Positions 52,637 to 61,221 of a DNA stretch of 64,000 nt are shown in pieces. The position numbers and the translations under genes are program-made. How positions within the stretch are numbered: the stretch's first letter is position 1; every line of letters begins with the position of its first letter. The notes under the pieces are model-generated. The model saw nothing but the letters and a program-made list of their open reading frames with translations, was not told where the DNA came from and ran no database searches. The stretch comes from Kolteria novifilia (GTDB lineage Bacteria > Planctomycetota > Planctomycetia > Kolteriales > Kolteriaceae). The DNA is taken from positions 620,001-684,000 of the forward strand of contig CP036279.1 in the NCBI GenBank assembly GCA_007748055.1, in the 5' to 3' direction.

Positions 52637-53878
52637 ATGGGAGAGCTTCATGGCGCATTCCACAGTGCAATCGGTGCGTCTCTGAAAACCGAACTCGTGC
52701 GCAGAATTGTTGAGAACCACGGGCACAAGGTGACTGACGATGAACTCAGTTCGTTGGTTGAAGCCCTTTCAAGTGGTGCGGATAGCGTCGAGATACCGAG
52801 TGAGTTCGCCGATCAGACGATTTGCATTCCGGTCACACAGGACGATGTCGATCGCGCCTATATCGGGCATGAAGAGTCGATTGATGACACTGTGGGGCCT
52901 GGGCTGCTCCGAGTCATTGAAGAAGTCGTGCCAAGCATCCAACGATCTTTGTATGTCGAATTCCCGAAAGAATTGGAAGAGTTGCGTGTGACTGAGCGAG
53001 CCTTCGAGCAGCGACTTTACAGTCGTTGGAGGGAAGGGATCGATCGCTTGGTCTTGCTCATTGAGATTGCTACTCAGGCAGGTGGCATGAACCTCGCGGA
53101 ACTCAGAAGCGACTCCGACAGTGACTCTCCATCTCCGGATCCTTCTCTTGTGGAGGTTCTCGTTGCACTCCATTGCCGCGCATGCCGAATGGCACGAGAG
53201 ATCGTTTGACTACTGAAAGGCGGGTATGCTGATGGTGCGCATGCACGTTGGCGCTCTCTTTACGAAATTGCCGTCGTTGCCCAGTTTGTTTCGGAGCATC
53301 AGGAGAACACGCCCCAGAGATACCTAGACCATGCGGCAGTGGAAAGGTATCGCGCGGCAAAGAAGTATCGATTGCATTGTCAGACGCTCGGCTACGATCC
53401 TTTCACTAATGAGGAAATGTCGAACTTGAAGAATGAGTCGCTCGCTGCTGTCGCTAAACACGGTGTGGGATTCGACTCGGACTATGGCTGGGCGGCTCAG
53501 GCGCTTGGAATTTCTAGACCGAAATTCACGGACATTGAGTCCAGTATTGACATGTCCCATTGGCGTCCCTGGTACGGTCTTGCATGCCAGAGTGTGCATG
53601 CTGGATCTCAGGGTCTACAGTTCTCACTTGGGTTGCCTGGCGACGACACCGGATGCCTCCTTGCCGGTGCCAGCGACTCTGGTCTTGCTGGCCCTGGTCA
53701 TCAGGCGGGGCTTTCACTGACAATGGCTACCGTTGCACTCCTCACCGTTGACCCGGTAGTTGATGGCATCGTCATATGCCACTGCATGTTGAGAATCTGC
53801 AACGATGCCGGTGAGGAGTTCATGCGCGCCCATGAGAATACCGGATACGATACAGAGGCGTCAGCAGACTCCGGCTAG
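52637..53878 (+). pseudogene. DUF5677-family gene interrupted by an in-frame TGA
   Basis: One frame runs from the ATG at 52637 to 53878, broken only by TGA at 53207-53209. Before the stop: VALHCRACRMAREIV. Directly after it, in the same frame: LLKGGYADGAHARWRSLYEI and AVVAQFVSEHQE, continuing without break to YGWAAQALGISRPKFTDIES and the C terminus. The two halves join at a point where DUF5677 proteins run continuously, so this is a single gene with a nonsense codon, or a read-through gene. Uninterrupted length would be 413 residues. The DNA looks AT-richer than its neighbours. An ATG at 53339 could start a shorter product. The family function is unknown. Confidence 0.75.
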
Positions 53879-54057
53879 CCTTCAAAGAATTTCGGTATCC
53901 ATTTCCTGGCACAGCTTGCATGCCCCGTTGGTACCACCTTCGCCTGCCAGGAGCGATCATGACAAACAGACCCTCTCTATCTCGCCTTTGAACAGGGAGG
54001 CCAAGAGAACGTAGGGCAGGCCATTGCGGATCTTGGGCCTCTTGCGTGCTGCGCGCG

Positions 54058-54080
54058 CCCAGGTTGACGAGCAACCTGGG
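54058..54080. repeat. Isolated hairpin like the head of the 166-bp units
   Basis: CCCAGGTTG and CAACCTGGG around ACGAG match the stem of the tandem units at 52071-52568. It sits in the 347-bp gap between the DUF5677 gene and the marR gene, which otherwise holds no gene that I can support. A GTAGGGCAGGCCATT fragment nearby matches one at about 51881. Confidence 0.6.
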
Positions 54081-54167
54081 CCACCTGGGGGTTGATTGAC
54101 GAGCGACCGGAGCCACGCCCTCCTCCCGCGATTCCCTTCGCGGAGAGAAAAACTGATCGCGTGGGAT

Positions 54168-54210
54168 TTGACGGGACGATAGTGATCATGTAGATTGTTT
54201 ACATGTGAAC
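54168..54210 (+). promoter_or_regulatory. marR promoter with overlapping operator
   Basis: TTGACG (54168-54173) and TAGATT (54191-54196) are 17 bp apart. The near-perfect palindrome GTTTACATGTGAAC follows at once (54197-54210), covering the expected start site. This is the usual arrangement for a self-repressing MarR protein. Confidence 0.65.
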
Positions 54211-54225
54211 TAATGGCGAGACACC

Positions 54226-54711
54226 ATGACCAGCCGGCTTGGACGAGAACTGAAAAAGAAGGGGGCCTTCGAGTCCCTCGAGCAAGAGGTGATGCTGAAC
54301 CTCTTTCGCAGCAGCGACCAGTTCGAGAACCGCTTCGGGCGGCTCTTCCGAGTCCATGGGCTGACCGCCTCGCAGTACAACATCCTCCGGATCCTGCGTG
54401 GAGAGGGCAAACCATTGCCCTCGCTCGAGGTCGCCGAGCGGATGATCCGGGTTGTCCCCGCGATTACCGGGTTGATTGACCGCCTGGAGAAAGCGGGCTT
54501 GGTGACCCGGCATCGCTGCGAAAAGGATCGGCGGGTCGTCTACGTCGCGATCACCGAGAAGGCGACGACGCTGCTCGCGGAGCTAGACGCCCCGGTGCTC
54601 GATCTGCACGAGGAGCTGCTCGGCCATCTCTCGCGGGCGGAGCTCAAGGAGCTTGATCGCCTCCTGGAGAAGGCTCGTTCGGTCCTCTCCGAGGCGAGCG
54701 CCGCCGGGTAG
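54226..54711 (+). CDS. MarR-family transcriptional regulator
   Basis: A 161-residue winged-helix regulator. The DNA-binding part is SLEVAERMIRVVPAITGLID followed by RLEKAGLVTRHRCEKDRRVV, whose wing carries the typical DRR. Helices at both ends would make the dimer interface. A palindrome in its own promoter suggests autorepression. The pirin and DoxX genes downstream on the same strand are likely targets, as in other quinone- or oxidant-responsive MarR systems. Confidence 0.87.
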   Translation: MTSRLGRELKKKGAFESLEQEVMLNLFRSSDQFENRFGRLFRVHGLTASQYNILRILRGEGKPLPSLEVAERMIRVVPAITGLIDRLEKAGLVTRHRCEKDRRVVYVAITEKATTLLAELDAPVLDLHEELLGHLSRAELKELDRLLEKARSVLSEASAAG

Positions 54712-54737
54712 TAGCGTCGTGTTTTTTTGGCGTGATA

Positions 54738-54751
54738 GTTGATGTGTAAAT
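54738..54751 (+). promoter_or_regulatory. Possible second MarR operator before the pirin gene
   Basis: GTTGATGTGTAAAT matches the complement of the marR palindrome (GTTCACATGTAAAC) at 10 of 14 positions and lies 46 bp before the pirin start codon. Confidence 0.35.
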
Positions 54752-54796
54752 GATTGTTATGGCATCTATTTGTCGCGGAAAGGGGGGCGACTCACG

Positions 54797-55495
54797 ATGA
54801 TCGACATTCGAAAGGCCGACCAACGCGGCCACGCCGACCACGGCTGGCTCGACACCTACCACACCTTCTCGTTCGGCACCTACCACGACCCCGAGCAGAT
54901 GGGCTTTCGCTCGCTCCGCGTGATGAACGAGGACGTCGTCGCGCCGGGCCAGGGGTTTGGAACGCATCCGCATCGAGACATGGAGATCGTCACCTACGTC
55001 TTGGAAGGGGCTCTCGAGCACCGCGACTCGATGGGCAACGGCGAGGTTCTGCGCCCGGGCGAATTCCAGCGGATGTCGGCCGGGACCGGCATCACCCACA
55101 GCGAGTTCAACCCCTCCAGCCAAGAGTCGGTCCATCTTTATCAGATCTGGCTCTTCCCGAGGGAGAAGGGCGTCGAGCCGAGCTACGAACAGAAGACGTT
55201 TGACGAAGCAGAGCGAGCCAATCGACTCCGGTTGGTGGCGTCGCCTGATGCGGCCGAGGGTTCGCTTCGGATCGGGCAAGACGCGTCCATCTACCTTTCG
55301 AATCTCGAGCGAGAGAAGGATCTTCGCCGCGCGATCGAGCCGGGAAGGCACGCGTGGGTTCAGGTCCTTCGCGGAGCCGTCACCGTCAACGGGATCGATC
55401 TCGAGACCAGTGACGGGGCGGCCATCAGTGGTGAGTCCGACGTTCGGATCGTCGCGACTCAGCCAGCGGAAGTCATGGTGTTCGACCTGAGTTGA
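54797..55495 (+). CDS. Pirin family protein
   Basis: A 232-residue bicupin. The metal-binding region is GFGTHPHRDMEIVTYVLEGA followed by LEHRDSMGNG and MSAGTGITHSEFN, which contains the three histidines and glutamate of pirins such as YhhW (quercetin 2,3-dioxygenase activity). The start is the ATG at 54797 with AGGGGGG upstream; it gives MIDIRKADQRGHADHGWLDT, the common N terminus. It lies 85 bp after marR and 36 bp before doxX, forming a likely stress-response unit. Confidence 0.88.
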   Translation: MIDIRKADQRGHADHGWLDTYHTFSFGTYHDPEQMGFRSLRVMNEDVVAPGQGFGTHPHRDMEIVTYVLEGALEHRDSMGNGEVLRPGEFQRMSAGTGITHSEFNPSSQESVHLYQIWLFPREKGVEPSYEQKTFDEAERANRLRLVASPDAAEGSLRIGQDASIYLSNLEREKDLRRAIEPGRHAWVQVLRGAVTVNGIDLETSDGAAISGESDVRIVATQPAEVMVFDLS

Positions 55496-55531
55496 CAAGT
55501 TCGATCACAGGGTCTGGAGAAGGAGTGAGTG

Positions 55532-56038
55532 ATGCAGTCGTTCGTTCAAGGAATCGCGACGGTGGGGGCGCGGGTGATGATCGCGACCATCTTCTTCATG
55601 AGTGCTGTCGGCAACAAGATCCCCAACTTCTCGAAGGTGGCCGAGGTGATGGGAGGGCAAGGTGTCCCCGCGCCGCGGTTGCTGCTGGTCGGGGCGATCG
55701 CGTTTCTCGTGCTCGGCAGCCTCTCGATCATCGTCGGGTTCAAGGCTCGCCTGGGCGCGGCGCTGTTGCTGGTCTTTCTCGTCTTGGCGACGTACTTCTT
55801 TCACGACTTCTGGACGTGGCCTCAGGACGCGATGTGGGTGCTCAGCAGCAACCCGGACGTGAAGATGCCGGTGGCCCAGGTCGAGATGATCGGCTTCATG
55901 AAGAACCTGTCGTTGATGGGCACGATGCTCTTTCTGATCGCCAACGGTGCCGGGCCGATGAGCGTCGACGCGATGCTTGCGCGGAAACGCGTATTGGGGT
56001 CGACTCCCTCGTCAAGCGAGACGGACCGTGTGTCCTGA
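55532..56038 (+). CDS. DoxX family membrane protein
   Basis: A 168-residue protein with AGGAG six bases before the ATG. It has four TMs with the DoxX pattern: IATVGARVMIATIFFMSAVG, LLLVGAIAFLVLGSLSIIVG, LGAALLLVFLVLATYFFHDF and a final helix with GTMLFLIANGAGPMSVDA. DoxX proteins take part in quinone/thiol redox balance. It follows the pirin gene. The end is unusual: the last codons and the TGA stop lie in the left terminal repeat of element A3, so the C terminus may have been altered by insertion. Confidence 0.85.
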   Translation: MQSFVQGIATVGARVMIATIFFMSAVGNKIPNFSKVAEVMGGQGVPAPRLLLVGAIAFLVLGSLSIIVGFKARLGAALLLVFLVLATYFFHDFWTWPQDAMWVLSSNPDVKMPVAQVEMIGFMKNLSLMGTMLFLIANGAGPMSVDAMLARKRVLGSTPSSSETDRVS

Positions 56039-56285
56039 ATGGCAGGTTCGTTGCATGAGATTCTGTCCTTCGTTCGCGCGGGATCTCGGCAAGACAAGAG
56101 TGCATCCCGCATGTCCACGGCCAGTGTGAGTCATTCCGGCATGCCCACGGCCAGCGTGAGTCATTCCGGCATGCCCACGGCCAGCGTGAGTCATTCCGGC
56201 ATGCCCACCGCCAGCGTGAGTCATTCCGGCATGCCCACGGCCAGCGTGGGCATGGCCCCCCCCCCAAGAGTTGATTGGGTCATGG
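56032..56285 (+). repeat. Hairpin-array element, copy A3
   Basis: The left end GTCCTGAATGGCAGGTTCGT matches A1/A2. Five 30-bp units start at 56109, 56139, 56169, 56199 and 56229, each with CCCACGGCCAGCGTG and the tail AGTCATTCCG. The last is followed by GGGCATGG, a run of nine or ten C and AAGAGT, as in A1 and A2. The right terminal repeat is degenerate. Downstream to 56510 I see no gene. Confidence 0.8.
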
Positions 56286-56510
56286 ATCCTCCAACGGGGA
56301 TCTGGCGGCCGAGTGACGAGGGGCGATGTCAAGAGAACTTGACGCCCCGGCGGCTGAATTGTTGGGGTTTGTGGCTTGGGCGGAGCGTGAGGGCGAGGCT
56401 CGCGGGGGCTCCTCTTGGGGCTCGGAAGATTCCACTCAAGGTTTGGAGGGATGCTGGCCGATCTAGGAAGTGCGGGGCTATGAAAGGGCATCCGAACGGA
56501 GCGAGTTCTC

Positions 56511-56744
56511 ATGCCGAAACCAAAACTTCGGATTCTAAGCACCACGGGCGAGCATGAGCCGACGAATCCGCAGGCCAACGTCCCGGTGAAGTTCCGGGAC
56601 ATCTTCCCACTCTTGATGTACGCCCATCGTCACGACTGCACGTGGCTTCGCGATTTCGCGGATGACGACGTCGTCGTGACCCAGGATCTCGCGGACATCC
56701 TTTCGCAGTTCGCCAACGTCCTACAGTCCCGCAAAGGGGCTTAG
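56511..56744 (+). CDS. Small uncharacterised protein
   Basis: A 77-residue ORF with GGAG nine bases before its ATG. The sequence is soluble and well-composed (FRDIFPLLMYAHRHDCTWLR, FADDDVVVTQDLADILSQFA) and does not derive from repeat DNA. No domain recognised. Its stop codon TAG is the first part of repeat R2. Confidence 0.5.
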   Translation: MPKPKLRILSTTGEHEPTNPQANVPVKFRDIFPLLMYAHRHDCTWLRDFADDDVVVTQDLADILSQFANVLQSRKGA

Positions 56745-57105
56745 CAGCGCGTCGATCTAATCGCGGCGGACGGCGAACGGCTCTCTTGACTAGTCTCCGT
56801 CTCAAGAGTCGGCTCTGGCTTCGGCTGGCTACGTTGCCGCGGGACTTTGTCGGTCTGCATCGACGAATCCAACGGATTCGCCTGTTTCGACCTCCTCGTC
56901 CCCCACCAACTCGCTGTGCCTCGGGCCGACGATCAACTTTTGAGACGAAGCCTAGTCTCCGCGTCGACGAAACTCGACGAATCTACGGATTCGCCTGCGT
57001 TTTTCCCCCTTGATCTTGGCCAACACGGCTCCTTCGCACGCTGACCCGCTTCGGTCAACGGACTGCCAAGCGGTCCGGCAGCGAAGAGATCAACGGGCTT
57101 GGTAG
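56741..57105. repeat. Inverted pair of R2 repeats around degenerate palindromes
   Basis: The left arm (56741-56790) starts TTAGCAGCGCGTCGATCTAA and contains GACGGCGAACGGCTCTC. The right arm (57046-57105), read on the minus strand, contains AAGCCCGTTGATCTCTTCGC and GGCAGTCCGTTGACC. In between are two hairpins, CGAATCCAACGGATTCG (56864-56880) and GAATCTACGGATTC (near 56980). No coding sequence is supported. Confidence 0.6.
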
Positions 57106-57156
57106 GCCAATCACCACGGTGGCCTCTTGGTTGCGCTCTCCTCGCGTGGGGTGGGA

Positions 57157-57861
57157 TCAGCCGTCGACGAGCTCGAGCGTCAACCACAGACTCGGGTCCT
57201 CCCAGTAGGGGAACTCTGGTCCCGTCCCGGAGATCTGATCCCCGAGTTCGTGGTCGCGAATCCGAACGAAGAACCCGAGGCGGCGGTTGACGTCGGGGTC
57301 GAACCCGGAAAGAACCGCCGCGGGGAGAAATGCCTCCATCTGGTAGTTGCGAATCGGGGCCGGTTTGCCCTTCGAGGTCGTGATGAACTCGCCCTCCTCG
57401 TCGAGAGGGTGTCGCGCGAGCCTGACCGACGAGAGGTCGGCTTGGGGAGCTTCCTCGTTGGCTCGATGGATCTTCTGTTGGCTGATGGAGGGAAGTCCGT
57501 CGCTGCCGCCGTCGTGGACCGCGATCGTCAGGCGTTGGCAGTAGCGCGAGGCGCGGTGAATCGTTCGGGTGTCGCGGGTGTCGAGCCAGAGGGAGAGCCC
57601 ATCGCAGGACTTGGGCCGGTCCGATTCGCCGTGGATCGGCTCGGTCTTGCCCCAGACGCGCCACGCGAGCCCGAGCCCCTGTTCGTTCCATCCCATCCAA
57701 AGATCGGCGAAGTGCGGCAGGCCGTCCATCTCGCCGAGGTGGGGGAGTCGGGCCTGGTCGGGAAGGTCGACGATGTGATTGCCCTTGGTGGGCATCCGCG
57801 CGACCTTGGGGCAGGCGAGGGTGAAGCGAAAGAGGAACTGTTTGGGGATGAGTTCGGCCAT
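57157..57861 (-). CDS. CBM9/DOMON-like domain protein
   Basis: A 234-residue protein. The core has the strand pattern of carbohydrate-binding module 9/DOMON-like domains: FADLWMGWNEQGLGLAWRVW, then DGLSLWLDTRDTRTIHRASR and YCQRLTIAVHDGG, later AVLSGFDPDVNRRLGFFVRI and a terminal SLWLTLELVDG. No signal peptide is visible from the ATG at 57861 (MAELIPKQFLFRF); the frame stays open upstream but the extension is not protein-like. Ligand unknown; in planctomycetes such proteins are conserved but uncharacterised. Confidence 0.6.
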   Translation of the reverse strand: MAELIPKQFLFRFTLACPKVARMPTKGNHIVDLPDQARLPHLGEMDGLPHFADLWMGWNEQGLGLAWRVWGKTEPIHGESDRPKSCDGLSLWLDTRDTRTIHRASRYCQRLTIAVHDGGSDGLPSISQQKIHRANEEAPQADLSSVRLARHPLDEEGEFITTSKGKPAPIRNYQMEAFLPAAVLSGFDPDVNRRLGFFVRIRDHELGDQISGTGPEFPYWEDPSLWLTLELVDG

Positions 57862-58490
57862 GGCAACCCAGGTTCGTGGTTCGAGTCGAGCGGTCCGCGC
57901 GCGAGCGGTCCGGTGGTTCGTGGCGATTCGTTGACGATGGAGTTGATTGTAGAAGGGGTCGCAAGGAGCGTGGGCGCAAAAAAATGACCAGGAGGCGGGC
58001 CCGAAGGCCCGGTCTCCCGGTCGGGGGGGTGACTCGTTCGGCGATGGAACATCGCGCACGCGTCGGCGTCACCGCATAGGCCATGAACGAAGGACGCCGC
58101 GCAGCCAAAAGGGCGCACGCCATCTCCGCCTCATGGGCGCGGACGATCAATGTGAACGATGCGACCACGACAGGGGCCGACCCAGGGGGTGACGTTCACG
58201 GTGTCAAAGTTGGTGATGGTTGGTATGCAGTCACCCGGTGGCAGACAACTGGAGATGTTGTCTCTCCCTTTGGTTGGGAGGAACCGCCCGGAAACCGTCC
58301 CCTCGGATTTGAAGGGTAGCTTACCAAGGAGCTACAAGTTCAAGTAGACAACAACCGATTCGAGGAGTCAAGCGAAAAGATCGATTCTCTCCAAGTCCCT
58401 CGAGAAGAGAGCACGCGGTCGTCGTCGCTACGGAAAAAGCGGAGGCGTCCCTGCCTCCTTGGCTTCTCCGATCACGGTGTCATCAGGATG
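57862..58490. other. Intergenic region with katA terminator
   Basis: No gene is supported in 629 bp. On the minus strand a stem GGAGGCAGGGACGCCTCC (58441-58458) followed by GCTTTTTCC forms a good terminator for the catalase. A stretch near 58200-58345 carries scattered matches to R1 (AAGTTCAAGT, GGTGGCAGAC), too weak to call. Confidence 0.6.
58433..58458 (-). terminator. Rho-independent terminator of the catalase gene
   Basis: Minus strand: a 6-bp perfect stem (GGAGGC with GCCTCC, six-base loop) then GCTTTTT, 33 bp after the catalase stop codon. Confidence 0.75.
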
Positions 58491-59957
58491 TCACTCGGTG
58501 GCGAGAACCTTGGCGATGTCGAGGCCAAGACCTTCGGCGACCCCCTTGCCGTAGTCGGGGTCGGCGCCGTGGAAGTGACGGATCTGCCGGTACTTGATCT
58601 CGTCGGAGACCGGCCTCATGCTGCCGACGATGTTCCCAATCAAATGGCTCTTCTGCTCGTCGCTCATGATGCGGAAGAGATCGCCGGCTTGGGTGTAGTC
58701 GTCGTTGCCTTCCCGATGGTCGTATTGCGCCGCGGCCCCTTCCAGGGCAAGGGGCGAGAGCTTGGCCGACGGGTCTTCCACCGGGCCGCCGAAACTGTTG
58801 GGCTCGTAGTTCGGCGATCCGCCCCCATTGTCGCCGAAGGTCATGAAGCCGTCGCGCTGATAGGCGTTCACGTCGGTCGCTTTGGCGGCGTTGACCGGGA
58901 GCTGTTGGTGATTGGCCCCCAGACGGTAGCGGTGGGCGTCGGGGTAGGCGAAGAGCCGCGCTTGGAGCATCTTGTCTGGTGAGGGGCCGATCCCGGGGAC
59001 GAGGTTCGCGGGGGAGAAGGCCGCTTGCTCCACCTCGGCGAAGTAGTTCGCGGGGTTGCGATTGAGTTCCAGCGTTCCGACCTCGATCAACGGGAAGTCG
59101 GCGTGCGGCCAGACCTTGGTCAAGTCGAAGGGGTTGAAGGGGAACGCGTTCGCTTGCTCCTCGGTCATCAGTTGGACGCAGAAACGCCACGTCGGGAACT
59201 CGCCCTTGGCGATCGCGTCGAAGAGATCGCGCGTCGCGCTGTCGGGGTCCTCGCCACTGACTTTGACGGCTTCCTCGTCGGTGAAGTTCTCGATGCCTTG
59301 GTTCGTCTTGACGTGGAACTTCACCCAGGTCCGCTCGCCGGCCGGGTTGATGAGGCTGTAGGTATGGCTGCCGTAGCCGTTCATGTGGCGGTAGGTTCGG
59401 GGGGTGCCGCGATCGCTGTAGAGGATCGTGACTTGGTGCATCGACTCCGGCGAGAGGGAGAAGAAGTCCCAGACCGCGGTCGCGTCGGGAAGGTTCGTTT
59501 GCGGGTTGCGTTTCTGGGTATGGATCAGGTCGGGGAACTTGAGCGGATCGCGGATGAAGAAGACGGGGGTGTTGTTGCCGACGAGGTCCCAATTGCCCTC
59601 CTCGGTGTAGAACTTGACGGCGAAGCCGCGCGGGTCGCGGGCGGCGTCGGCCGAGCCCTTCTCGCCCCCGACCGTGGAGAAGCGAAGGAAGAGTTCGGTC
59701 TTCTTGCCGACCTCGCTGAATAGCTTGGCTTTGGTGTGGGCGCTGATGTCCTTGGTCACCGTCAGCGTGCCGTAGGCGCCCGCTCCCTTGGCGTGAACGA
59801 TCCGCTCGGGGATGCGCTCGCGGTTGAAGTGAGCGAGCTTTTCGAGCAAGTGCAGGTCTTCGAGGAGCACGGGGCCGCGCGGGCCGGCGGTGATCGAATT
59901 CTGGTTGTCGCCGACGGGAATCCCGCTGGCGGTCGTCAACGTCTTTCGTTCGGCCAT
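58491..59957 (-). CDS. katA: Monofunctional haem catalase (small subunit, clade 3)
   Basis: A 488-residue catalase that breaks down hydrogen peroxide. The distal histidine is in [12 protein letters not shown] (about His55), the distal asparagine in [12 protein letters not shown] (about Asn129), and the proximal haem tyrosine in [14 protein letters not shown] (about Tyr338). There is no signal peptide. The ATG at 59957 is preceded by AGGGGA. The length is standard for small-subunit catalases. A clear terminator follows. The 264 bp upstream hold its promoter region and a relic hairpin of the A-type element. Confidence 0.96.
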   Translation of the reverse strand: MAERKTLTTASGIPVGDNQNSITAGPRGPVLLEDLHLLEKLAHFNRERIPERIVHAKGAGAYGTLTVTKDISAHTKAKLFSEVGKKTELFLRFSTVGGEKGSADAARDPRGFAVKFYTEEGNWDLVGNNTPVFFIRDPLKFPDLIHTQKRNPQTNLPDATAVWDFFSLSPESMHQVTILYSDRGTPRTYRHMNGYGSHTYSLINPAGERTWVKFHVKTNQGIENFTDEEAVKVSGEDPDSATRDLFDAIAKGEFPTWRFCVQLMTEEQANAFPFNPFDLTKVWPHADFPLIEVGTLELNRNPANYFAEVEQAAFSPANLVPGIGPSPDKMLQARLFAYPDAHRYRLGANHQQLPVNAAKATDVNAYQRDGFMTFGDNGGGSPNYEPNSFGGPVEDPSAKLSPLALEGAAAQYDHREGNDDYTQAGDLFRIMSDEQKSHLIGNIVGSMRPVSDEIKYRQIRHFHGADPDYGKGVAEGLGLDIAKVLATE

Positions 59958-60165
59958 GACGCTTTCCCCTCGACTGGTTTCCGCCGCGTGGCGACCTCGG
60001 ATTGGCGATGCGAACAAGTCGACGATCGCCAGCGCTTCAGGTTACGGATGCCAGCGGTGGTATGGGGACGGCGCGCGTGCCCGACAAGTCTTCCGTGCGG
60101 GAAAGTTACCGATTGGGAGAAAGGAGGCAGACGGACTGGTGGATCAGAGCATGTTGGAGTTCACA

Positions 60166-60180
60166 CCCACGCTCCGTGGG
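60166..60180. repeat. Relic unit of the hairpin-array family
   Basis: CCCACGCTCCGTGGG followed by CATG matches the palindromic core of the array units (CCCACG and CGTGGG). Only one unit remains, between the signal peptidase stop and the catalase start. Confidence 0.5.
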
Positions 60181-60221
60181 CATGACGGGCAGATCCGTGG
60201 TTCGAACGTCGGGACCAGCGC

Positions 60222-60929
60222 TTACGGCAGGCTGGTGAAGAAGCGTTGCCACCGCAGAGCGAAGAGGCCTTCCGCCTTCGACGACGCGACGACGGCGGTC
60301 GCGCGGCCGGCGATGTGTTCGCGGCTCACGAAGCCGAAACGCCGCGAGTCGAGGCTGTTGTCGCGATTGTCGCCCATCATGAAGTAGCTGTCCGAGGGAA
60401 CTTCGACCGGGCCGAAGTAGGGAGTCATGCCGCCGGGGAAGGTCGACATGATCGGATGGGTCCGGCCATCAACCTCCTCGATGGCGAAGTCGGCCGAGAC
60501 CTGCTCCCGGGCGGGCAACTGGTCGATGATCGTCTCGGCCAGCGGCGAGTAGTGAGCCGGGGCGCCGTTGACGAACAGGACGTTATCGCGAAGCTCGATC
60601 ACGTCGCCAGGGACACCGACGACCCGCTTGACGTAGCGGGTGCCGTCCAGAGGAGACGGAAAGATGACAATGTCGCCTCGTTTGGGGCCGCCCCAACGAA
60701 AGAGGGAGAAGTTTGTGAAGGGGATGCGGAAGTCATACGCGAGCTTGTTGACGAAGATGCGATCCCCTTCCAGGATCGTCGGCTTCATCGAACCGGTCGG
60801 GACGATGTACCAATCGGCGATCGCCGAGCGGACGGTGCCGACAAGCAGCATCGCCAGGACGATCGGCTTTCCCCAGTCTCGCCAGAATCGCTTCCACGCC
60901 GAAGGCCGCTGCTCGGTCGTCTCGGTCAT
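60222..60929 (-). CDS. lepB: Signal peptidase I
   Basis: A 235-residue membrane protease that removes signal peptides. A single N-terminal TM (about residues 20-38) is followed by the box with the catalytic serine, IVPTGSMKPTILEGDRIFVN (about Ser47), and the box with the lysine, TRYVKRVVGVPGDVIEL (about Lys101). The conserved GDNRDNSLDSRRFGFV box is present. It is longer than the shortest Gram-positive type, with an inserted loop of about 30 residues. It is divergent from the sulfatase. Confidence 0.93.
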   Translation of the reverse strand: MTETTEQRPSAWKRFWRDWGKPIVLAMLLVGTVRSAIADWYIVPTGSMKPTILEGDRIFVNKLAYDFRIPFTNFSLFRWGGPKRGDIVIFPSPLDGTRYVKRVVGVPGDVIELRDNVLFVNGAPAHYSPLAETIIDQLPAREQVSADFAIEEVDGRTHPIMSTFPGGMTPYFGPVEVPSDSYFMMGDNRDNSLDSRRFGFVSREHIAGRATAVVASSKAEGLFALRWQRFFTSLP

Positions 60930-61221
60930 GAACGTCGCCCTTTACTCGCTTGTGCGGTCCCCACGGCGGTCCATCTTCCATCGCGGCTGATCTTGAGCCA
61001 CGCGGAAACGGACCATCCAGTCGTTTCTATCGGCACAAGTGCGTCGCTGACTCCAATTCCCTTAACAGGCAAACCCTATCGCGAGAGGACATTTCTTCTC
61101 CAGAATGTCATTTTACCCTCTCGCGGGGGGGGAGGACAGCAGATCGCGAATTGACTACCGCATCGGTCCGCCACTTCTGTTACGATTCAGCGAACGAAAA
61201 TTGACGAAAAGGATCTCCGGG

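Noticed and set aside
53195-53260. Selenocysteine at the TGA of the DUF5677 gene
   Set aside because: No stable hairpin of bacterial SECIS type is seen right after the TGA, the site is not near catalytic-looking residues, and no sel genes are in view.
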